A stretch of 64,000 nt of DNA from contig CAVTPF010000022.1 of the NCBI GenBank assembly GCA_963736525.1, forward strand, positions 1 to 64,000, read 5' to 3'. The notes beneath the pieces were generated by a model. It was not told the origin of the DNA. It saw only the letters and a list, made by a program, of their open reading frames with translations, and did not search any database. Origin of the DNA: Bog-473 sp963736525. Lineage in GTDB: Bacteria > Actinomycetota > Acidimicrobiia > Acidimicrobiales > RAAP-2. Below are positions 58,509 to 64,000 of the stretch, one piece after another (position 1 is the first letter of the stretch; each line of letters starts with the position of its first letter). The position numbers and the translations under genes are program-made.

Positions 58509-59536
58509 ACGACGCGCTGGCCCTGATCGCGCCGGGCACGACCCTGCGGGAGGGCCTCGACCGCATACTCCAGGCCAAACACGGGGCACTCATCATCGTG
58601 GGCGACGACCCGGCCGTCCTGTCGGTCTGCACGGGCGGTTTTCTCCTCGATGCGGAGTACAGCCCCCAGCGCCTCTCCGAGCTCGCCAAGATGGACGGCG
58701 CCATCATCTTGGCCGCCGACGCCTCCCGCATCGCACGCGCCAACGTGCATCTGGTCCCCAAGGCCACCATCACGACCTCGGAGACGGGCACCCGGCACCG
58801 CACCGCCGAGCGGGTGGCCCGCTCCATTGACGTACCGGTGATCGCGGTCTCCGAGGCGATGGCGACGATCGCCGTCTACCGCAACGACCGCAAGCACACC
58901 ACGCAGTCGGCGGGGTGGCTGATCGACCGCTCGAGCCAGGCACTCTCCACGCTGCAACGGTTCCGTTCCCGCTACGACGACGCGCTCTCGATGCTGACCC
59001 GACTCGAAATGGAGGACTCCGTCTCGGTGCGCGACGTCGTCGCCGTGCTCCAGCCCGGCGAGATGGTCCGCCGCATCGCTGAGGAGATCGAGGGTCACCT
59101 CGTCGAGCTCGGGTCCGACGGCCGGCTCATCCACCTCCAGACGGAGGAGCTCAGCGCCGGCGTCGAGGAGAGCCTCACGCTCGTCCTGCGCGACTACACC
59201 GACGAGAGCGGGATCGCCCACCTGCGCTCGCTCTCGCCCGACGCGCTGATGGATCTGCCCAAGGTCGTGACCGCGCTCAACCTGCCCGCCTCCCACGACC
59301 AGTTGCACGCGGAGCTCGCGCCGCGCGGCTACCGGCTCCTGCACCGCCTGCCCCAGCAGCTCTCCGACACGCTGATAGAGCGGCTGGTGCAGCGGTTCGG
59401 CTCGCTGCCCGACATCCTCTCCGCCTCCGCCGCCGAGCTCGAGTCCGTGGAGGGCATCGGCGCCGCCACCGCCCGTCACGTGCGGGACGGCCTGGCCCGC
59501 CTGGTCGAAGCGAGCATCTTCGAGCGGTACGAATGA
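58475..59536 (+). CDS. disA: DNA integrity scanning diadenylate cyclase DisA
   Basis: 353 residues from GTG 58475, overlapping the last 34 bases of radA. The DAC domain has MDGAIILAADASRI (DGA) and SETGTRHRTAERVAR (RHR). A central helical linker is followed by a C-terminal helix-hairpin-helix DNA-binding domain (LESVEGIGAATARHVRDGL). It makes c-di-AMP and pauses at branched DNA; coupling with radA is conserved and functional, as RadA restrains DisA. Confidence 0.95.
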   Translation: MVDGAGGSQALNDALALIAPGTTLREGLDRILQAKHGALIIVGDDPAVLSVCTGGFLLDAEYSPQRLSELAKMDGAIILAADASRIARANVHLVPKATITTSETGTRHRTAERVARSIDVPVIAVSEAMATIAVYRNDRKHTTQSAGWLIDRSSQALSTLQRFRSRYDDALSMLTRLEMEDSVSVRDVVAVLQPGEMVRRIAEEIEGHLVELGSDGRLIHLQTEELSAGVEESLTLVLRDYTDESGIAHLRSLSPDALMDLPKVVTALNLPASHDQLHAELAPRGYRLLHRLPQQLSDTLIERLVQRFGSLPDILSASAAELESVEGIGAATARHVRDGLARLVEASIFERYE

Positions 59537-59547
59537 GCGTACTGGTC

Positions 59548-59556
59548 TGGTAAAAT
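59548..59556 (+). promoter_or_regulatory. Extended -10 promoter element before carD
   Basis: TGG-TAAAAT (TG at 59548-59549, -10 hexamer 59551-59556) stands out in the GC-rich 128-base gap between disA and carD. A -35 box is not obvious, which fits an extended -10 promoter. The carD leader would be about 100 bases. Confidence 0.45.
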
Positions 59557-59664
59557 AGTCAACCGCCCCACGACGGCCCGGGCCGATCCCGGCAACCTCT
59601 GCACCGCATTGCCCCCCCGTGTACCCGTGCGGGTGCCTGATCCATCAAGGGAGTCCTGAGTCCT

Positions 59665-60144
59665 GTGTCCTTCAAGGTCGGAGACAAAGTTGTCTACCCC
59701 CACCACGGGGCCGCAGTGATAGAGAAGCGCGAGACCAAGGTCGCGTTCGGCGAGAAGCGGGAGTACCTGGTCCTGCGTCTGGCCTACGGCGACCTGATCC
59801 TGAACGTCCCGGCCGACAACACCGAGGGTGTGGGCCTGCGCGAGGTGATCAACGACGAGGAAGTCGAGGAGGTGTTCGCCGTGCTGCGCAAGAAGGAAGC
59901 GCGCATGCCGACGAACTGGTCCCGTCGCTACAAGAACCACTCGGAGAAACTGCGTTCGGGCGACATCTACCAGGTGGCCGAGGTGGTGCGGAACCTGTCC
60001 ATCCGCGACAAGGACAAGGGGCTCTCGGCCGGCGAGAAGCGCATGCTCCAGCGGGCGCGTCAGATCCTGGTCTCAGAGCTCACCTTCGCCCTCAACGTGG
60101 ACGAGGAGACGGCCGAAGAGCGTCTGAACGACGCGCTGACCTGA
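59665..60144 (+). CDS. carD: CarD-family RNA polymerase-binding transcription factor
   Basis: 159 residues from GTG 59665. N-terminal RNA-polymerase-interacting domain (FKVGDKVVYPHHGAAVIE, REYLVLRLAYGDLILNVP) and C-terminal helical DNA-binding domain with the conserved Trp (MPTNWSRRYKNHSEKL). It stabilises open complexes, notably at rRNA promoters. It leads the carD-ispD-ispF order conserved in actinobacteria. Confidence 0.95.
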   Translation: MSFKVGDKVVYPHHGAAVIEKRETKVAFGEKREYLVLRLAYGDLILNVPADNTEGVGLREVINDEEVEEVFAVLRKKEARMPTNWSRRYKNHSEKLRSGDIYQVAEVVRNLSIRDKDKGLSAGEKRMLQRARQILVSELTFALNVDEETAEERLNDALT

Positions 60145-60164
60145 TCGCGCGGCCCGGGCGCACC

Positions 60165-60818
60165 GTGGCGAAGGTGTGGTCGATCGTCGTGGCCGGTGGC
60201 AGCGGCAGCCGCTTCGGCCGGTTGAAGCAGTTCTCCACCCTGGGCGGTCGCCCGGTGCTGGAGTGGGCCGTCGCAGCGTGCCGCCCCTGCTCCACCGCCG
60301 TCGTCCTGGTCGTGCCCGCCGGCCTGGAGGACCCCGACCGCCACGGCGCCGATGTCGTCGTCTCGGGCGGCCCAAGTCGCGCCGCCTCGGTGCGCTGCGG
60401 GCTCGCTGTGGTGCCCGCCGACGCGGACATCGTGATCGTGCACGACGCGGCACGGCCACTGGCCGCGGCCGGCCTCTTCGGTGCGGTGGTCGCCGCAGTG
60501 ACGGAGGGGGGAGCCGACGGTGCGGTGCCCGGCGTCCCGTTGGCCGACACCATCAAGGCGGTGGACAGTGCCGGCAACGTCACGAGCACGCTGGACCGCT
60601 CCGAGCTGGTGGCCGTCCAGACGCCGCAGGCCTTCCGGGCCGACGTGTTGCGCCGGGCCCACGAGGGAGCGGGGAACGGGGCCACCGACGACGCCATGTT
60701 GGTGGAGGCGCTTGGTGGCACGGTGCGAGTCGTGCCCGGAGACCCCGGCAACCTCAAGATCACCGCGCCGGACGACCTGGGCGCCGCCGAGCGGCTCCTG
60801 GCCTCGAAGGGGGGATGA
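60165..60818 (+). CDS. ispD: 2-C-methyl-D-erythritol 4-phosphate cytidylyltransferase
   Basis: 217 residues from GTG 60165. CTP-binding SIVVAGGSGSRFGRLKQF, then VIVHDAARPLAAAGLF, VPLADTIKAVD, AVQTPQAFRADVL and DDAMLVEALGG. MEP-pathway step to isopentenyl diphosphate. It overlaps ispF by 4 bases. Confidence 0.94.
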   Translation: MAKVWSIVVAGGSGSRFGRLKQFSTLGGRPVLEWAVAACRPCSTAVVLVVPAGLEDPDRHGADVVVSGGPSRAASVRCGLAVVPADADIVIVHDAARPLAAAGLFGAVVAAVTEGGADGAVPGVPLADTIKAVDSAGNVTSTLDRSELVAVQTPQAFRADVLRRAHEGAGNGATDDAMLVEALGGTVRVVPGDPGNLKITAPDDLGAAERLLASKGG

Positions 60819-61291
60819 CGGTGCGCATCGGCCAGGGGATCGACGTCCACCGCTTCTCGGAGGACCCGCACCGCCCGCTCGTGCTGGGCGGCGTCGTCAT
60901 CGAAGGTGCGCGTGGCCTGGGAGGCCACAGCGACGCCGACGCGGTCTGCCACGCGCTGGCCGACGCCGTGCTCGGCGCGGTCGGGCTGGGCGACCTCGGC
61001 CGCCACTTCCCCGACACGGACCCGGTCTGGGAGGGCGCGGACAGCGTCGCCCTCCTCACCGAGGTGGTGCGCATGGCGGCCGAGCGGGGTTTCGCCTGCG
61101 CCAACGCCGACTGCACGATCGTGGCCGACGCGCCCCGCCTGGCGCCCCATACCGCCGCCATGGTGGAACGGCTGACCCCGGTGCTGGGCGCGCCCGTCTC
61201 CGTCAAGGCGACCCGGGCCGAGGGGCTCGGGGCGCTCGGCCGTGTCGAGGGCATCGCCTGCCTCGCCGTGGTGTTGTTGGAGGCGCGGTGA
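60815..61291 (+). CDS. ispF: 2-C-methyl-D-erythritol 2,4-cyclodiphosphate synthase
   Basis: 158 residues. Metal and substrate motifs: RIGQGIDVHRF (D-x-H), LGGHSDADAVCHALADAVLG, GRHFPDTDP and VSVKATRAEGLGALGR. It forms the cyclic diphosphate in the MEP pathway. It overlaps rlmB (GTGA). The cysS gene often found between ispF and rlmB is absent. Confidence 0.94.
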   Translation: MTVRIGQGIDVHRFSEDPHRPLVLGGVVIEGARGLGGHSDADAVCHALADAVLGAVGLGDLGRHFPDTDPVWEGADSVALLTEVVRMAAERGFACANADCTIVADAPRLAPHTAAMVERLTPVLGAPVSVKATRAEGLGALGRVEGIACLAVVLLEAR

Positions 61292-62223
61292 CGCGGCCGG
61301 CCCGGCCGGGCCGGCGCGGGCCGGACCGGCGTACCGGTGGGCACCGGGGCCGGGCCGAGGGTCAGGGTCAGGGCCAGGGCCAGCGCCAGGGTCGGCCACC
61401 GGCACAGGGACGCCGCCCCCGCCCGGCGGCGCTGAGCGAGCTGGGTGGCGACCAGGTCGAGGGGCGCCGGGCCGTGCTCGAGCTGCTCACGGTGGGACGG
61501 CGCACCGTGCGCAGGATCGTGCTGGCCGAGGACCAGGACGCCTCACCGCTGCTGGACGAGATAGAGGAGCGGGCAGCCCGGATGCGGATCCCCGTCGAGA
61601 CCGTGCCCCGGGCCCGGCTGGACGCTCAGGCCCGCACCGAGGCGCCCCAGGGCGTGCTGGCCCTGGCCCGCCCGCTCGACCCGGTGCCCCTCGAGGACCT
61701 GTGCCGCCCCGGCCCGGGGAACACCGCCCCGTTCCTCCTGGTGGCCGCCGGCATCACCGACCCCCGCAACCTCGGTGCGCTCCTGCGCAGCGCCGAATGC
61801 GCCGGGGTCAGTGGCGTCGTGCTGCCGCGCCACCGCTCCGCCCGGCTTTCCCCCACGGTCACCAAAACGGCGGCCGGTGCCATCGAGCACCTGCGCTTCG
61901 CGGTGGTGGGCGGCGTGCCCGCCGCGCTGAGCGAGCTCAGCGAGCGGGGCGTCTGGTCGATCGGACTGGCCGGCGAGGCGGAGCAGCCGCTCTACGGGCT
62001 GCCCCTCGGCGAGGGTCCCGTGGCCCTCGTGGTCGGCAGCGAGGAGAAGGGGCTGGCGCCGCTGGTGCGCCGACGCTGTGACGCGGTGGCCGCCATACCC
62101 CAGCACGGGGTGCTGCCGTCGCTCAACGTGGCGGTGGCCGGCGCGGTGGCCTGTTTCGAGGTCGCCCGCCAGCGGTCGGTGCACGCCGGCCGGCCCGGCG
62201 GCGACACACGCGACGCACGCTAG
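61288..62223 (+). CDS. rlmB: 23S rRNA (guanosine-2'-O-)-methyltransferase RlmB (SpoU family)
   Basis: 311 residues from GTG 61288. A basic Gly/Gln-rich N-tail (QGQGQGQRQG) of about 50 residues, a substrate-binding domain (LGGDQVEGRRAVLELLTVG) and the knotted SpoU domain: ITDPRNLGALLRSAECAG, GPVALVVGSEEKGL and LPSLNVAVAGAVACFE. It methylates G2251 of 23S rRNA. The low-complexity N-tail may help RNA binding. It converges on mscL with a 4-base overlap. Confidence 0.9.
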   Translation: MTRPARPGRRGPDRRTGGHRGRAEGQGQGQGQRQGRPPAQGRRPRPAALSELGGDQVEGRRAVLELLTVGRRTVRRIVLAEDQDASPLLDEIEERAARMRIPVETVPRARLDAQARTEAPQGVLALARPLDPVPLEDLCRPGPGNTAPFLLVAAGITDPRNLGALLRSAECAGVSGVVLPRHRSARLSPTVTKTAAGAIEHLRFAVVGGVPAALSELSERGVWSIGLAGEAEQPLYGLPLGEGPVALVVGSEEKGLAPLVRRRCDAVAAIPQHGVLPSLNVAVAGAVACFEVARQRSVHAGRPGGDTRDAR

Positions 62224-62663
62224 GCCGCGGCCGCCACCTCAGAGGTGCAGAACGCGCACCGGCGCGCCCCGACGGGGATGTCGCTCAGGCACTCCGGGCA
62301 TGCGCGCGTCTCGGGCTCGGGCTCCTCCTTGGGCATGAGGTTGAGGCGCCTCATCAGCGCGTTCAACGGCACCACGACGGCGAAGAAGACGACCGTCGCC
62401 ACGATGAGGAACGAGAGCAGCGCGTTGAGGAACGCTCCGTACCTGAACGTCGAGTGGTGCAGGTGGAAGGTCAGGCTGGAGAAGTCGGGCTTGCCGAAGA
62501 TGGCGGCGATCAGCGGCGTGATCAGGTCGGTCACGAACGCGGTGATCATGGCCGTGAACGCCACCCCGATCACCACCGCCACGGCGAGATCGACGACGTT
62601 GCCGCGCAGGACGAACTTCTTGAAATCCGAGAACACCCGGGCCTCCCTCACTCGCACTCGCAT
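62220..62663 (-). CDS. mscL: Large-conductance mechanosensitive channel MscL with C-terminal zinc ribbon
   Basis: 147 residues from ATG 62663. FSDFKKFVLRGNVVDLAVAV, VIGVAFTAMITAFVTDLITP (TM1), and a second helix (FLNALLSFLIVATVVFFAVV) give the normal pentameric channel. In place of the usual C-terminal bundle helix there is CPECLSDIPVGARRCAFC, a CxxC-x10-CxxC zinc ribbon, near the end. It releases solutes on osmotic downshock; the ribbon would lie in the cytoplasm. Confidence 0.9.
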   Translation of the reverse strand: MRVRVREARVFSDFKKFVLRGNVVDLAVAVVIGVAFTAMITAFVTDLITPLIAAIFGKPDFSSLTFHLHHSTFRYGAFLNALLSFLIVATVVFFAVVVPLNALMRRLNLMPKEEPEPETRACPECLSDIPVGARRCAFCTSEVAAAA

Positions 62664-62697
62664 GCACCCGCGCGCCAACCCGGTACGGTCGCCACGG

Positions 62698-62770
62698 AGC
62701 CCGAGGCAGGAATCGAACCCGCGACGTCTTCATTACAAGTGAAGTGCTCTACCAACTGAGCTACTCGGGC
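62698..62770 (-). tRNA. tRNA-Thr(TGT)
   Basis: The reverse complement folds as a complete cloverleaf: acceptor GCCCGAG/CTCGGGC, D-arm GCTC...GAGC, anticodon stem CTTCA/TGAAG with loop CTTGTAA (anticodon TGT), and T-arm GCGGG-TTCGATT-CCTGC, where the outer pair is G-C and the others pair with one G-T. The CCA end is not encoded, unlike the tRNA-Thr fragment at 6279. Confidence 0.95.
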
Positions 62771-62865
62771 ACTCAGGCCACACTACAGGCCCCTGACCCC
62801 GACTCCCTTCCTCACCAGCGGAAAGGCTTGCTTCGCGCAGGGGGGCACGGCAGGCTGGACCCTCA

Positions 62866-63525
62866 ATGGATGCCGAGCCGCCGCGTACGGGGATGTCAGG
62901 CTCTGTCTCCGTCGTGCGGGCGGCCATCGTCATCGTCATCTTCGTCGCCGCCACCGCGGTCCTCGTGGCCGTCGGGACACGGCCCAGCGTGAGCGGCGAG
63001 CCGACCAGCGCGGCGACCACGACCACGACCACGGTGCACGGCGCCACCACCACGACCACGGTGCACAGCGCCACCACCACGACCACGGTGCACAGCGCCA
63101 CCACCACGACCCGCGCGCCCGGTGCGACCACGACGAGCACGACGGCCGCGCACCACCACGGTGGCGCGACGCACCCGACCACGACGACGACCACCGCGCC
63201 CCCCAGCACGGTCAGCGTTGTCGTGGCCAACGGCACGACCACCAGCGGCCTGGCCGCCCACTACACCTCGGTCATCGGCGGCGCCGGCTACCAGATGGGG
63301 ACGCCGACCAACACGACGACCGCCCAGCCGACGTCCGCGGTCTACTACGCAGCGGGCCAACAAGAGGCGGCGGCGTCCATCGCCACCTCCATCGGCGTGA
63401 AGCCGGCCCAGGTGCTGCCGCTGACCAGCGCGGTGCCGGTCAGCGGCGTCACCAGCACCGACGTCGTCGTGGTCATCGGCCAGGACCTGGCCTCGACCAG
63501 CACCACGACGACGGCAACTTCCTGA
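62866..63525 (+). CDS. Membrane-anchored LytR C-terminal-domain protein with Thr-rich linker
   Basis: 219 residues. A short cytoplasmic start, one membrane helix (AAIVIVIFVAATAVLVAVG), a Thr/Val-His/Ala linker made of near-repeats (TVHSATTTT) and a C-terminal LytR_C domain (VSVVVANGTTTSGLAAHYTS, VIGGAGYQMG, GVTSTDVVVVIGQDL). It should face the cell wall; related proteins bind or handle wall polymers. It ends 2 bases before the otsB start, suggesting co-transcription. Confidence 0.75.
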   Translation: MDAEPPRTGMSGSVSVVRAAIVIVIFVAATAVLVAVGTRPSVSGEPTSAATTTTTTVHGATTTTTVHSATTTTTVHSATTTTRAPGATTTSTTAAHHHGGATHPTTTTTTAPPSTVSVVVANGTTTSGLAAHYTSVIGGAGYQMGTPTNTTTAQPTSAVYYAAGQQEAAASIATSIGVKPAQVLPLTSAVPVSGVTSTDVVVVIGQDLASTSTTTTATS

Positions 63526-63527
63526 CG

Positions 63528-64000
63528 TTGTCCGGCCCGGGCGAGCCGGCGGCGGCCACGGCCGGCCTCCCCGCGTTGCTGCGGCCCCTGGCGGCCGACC
63601 CGGCGCACGGCGGGCTCTTTCTCGACTTCGACGGCACGCTCGCCCCCATCGTCGAGGACCCGACCGGGGCGCGGCCCTTGCCCGGCGTGCCGGCCCTGCT
63701 CACCCGTCTCGCCGGCCCGTTCGCGCTGGTGGCCGTGGTCTCGGGCCGGCCGACCGCCTTCTTGTCCGAGGTGCTCGGCGACCCCGCGGGCGTGACACTG
63801 ACCGGGCTCTACGGCCTGGAGCGCGCCCTCCGCGGTCCCGTGCACGAATTGTGGGCCGCGGTCATCGACGAGGTCGTGGCCGAGGCGACCGCCGACGCCC
63901 CGGCCGGTGTCTACGTCGAACCCAAGGGGCTGACGGTCACGCTGCACTGGCGCCGTGCGCCCGAGCACCGGGACTGGGTCCTCGCCTTTGCCGAGCGCCA
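63528..64000 (+). CDS. otsB: Trehalose-6-phosphate phosphatase (N-terminal part, runs off the window)
   Basis: 157 codons from TTG 63528. HAD motif I is clear (GLFLDFDGTLAPIVEDP), followed by the VVSGRPTAFLSEVLG segment (HAD motif II region) and TGLYGLER, matching OtsB. It removes phosphate from trehalose-6-phosphate. The start codon is uncertain because TTG is the only candidate near the preceding stop. The C-terminal cap and motifs III-IV lie beyond base 64000. Confidence 0.85.
   Translation, partial: MSGPGEPAAATAGLPALLRPLAADPAHGGLFLDFDGTLAPIVEDPTGARPLPGVPALLTRLAGPFALVAVVSGRPTAFLSEVLGDPAGVTLTGLYGLERALRGPVHELWAAVIDEVVAEATADAPAGVYVEPKGLTVTLHWRRAPEHRDWVLAFAER

Overview
The window is a piece of a high-GC actinobacterial chromosome. 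The class is probably Acidimicrobiia or a near relative. This is inferred from the mycothiol-type sigma/anti-sigma pair (sigR-like and rsrA-like), the disA-carD-ispD-ispF-rlmB block, many GTG/TTG starts with 1-4 base overlaps, a CYP142-like P450, and the cofactor superoperon; no rRNA is present to confirm it. By eye, coding density and GC rise from left to right: about 1-9.5 kb is gene-poor, more AT-rich and full of broken genes, 9.5-21 kb is accessory but mostly intact, and from about 21.4 kb onward the sequence is dense core genome.

Left arm (1-9.5 kb): a truncated lipoprotein-like gene, decayed genes, a secreted G1-family (glutamic) peptidase, an IS110-family element with its long noncoding left flank, a 45-base 3' half of a tRNA-Thr that looks like an attachment-site remnant, a frameshifted DUF4389 gene, and a surface protein with three near-identical 303-bp Ig-like repeats. 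A second, weaker copy of the sequence around the tRNA fragment lies at 9.35-9.41 kb. This is probably one or more old integrations.

Accessory middle (9.5-21.4 kb): methyltransferases, an ECF sigma factor with a zf-HC2 anti-sigma factor, secreted beta-propeller proteins, a MarR regulator overlapping a ClC chloride channel/antiporter that carries CBS and TrkA-C domains, a GntR regulator with a perfect dyad operator, an FAD monooxygenase of the rifampicin-monooxygenase type, and an AadA-like nucleotidyltransferase.

Core part 1 (21.4-39.6 kb): a CGNR zinc-finger regulator fused by overlap to a methylmalonyl-CoA-decarboxylase-like crotonase, a 1265-residue soluble-adenylyl-cyclase-like protein with two complementary cyclase domains, a heme-oxygenase-like diiron enzyme, a MurD/MurL/PgeF peptidoglycan group, a MerR-MaoC-SDR-P450 lipid or steroid group, and sigR/rsrA plus a DUF2342 metalloprotease.

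Core part 2 (39.6-51 kb): an almost gap-free cofactor operon: a TilS-Hpt fusion, folE, folP, a phosphatase-fold protein lacking the catalytic Cys, folB, folK, a DUF2520 (PanG-like) dehydrogenase, panC, panD, nadB, nadC, coaX, lysS. It covers tRNA-Ile lysidine formation, purine salvage, tetrahydrofolate, pantothenate/CoA and NAD synthesis.

Core part 3 (51-64 kb): a small secreted protein behind an 11-bp-period operator, a polyprenyl diphosphate synthase, clpC, a GNAT/EEP pair, radA-disA (DNA repair and c-di-AMP), carD-ispD-ispF-rlmB, mscL with a zinc ribbon, tRNA-Thr(TGT), a LytR_C protein, and the start of otsB, which runs off the window.
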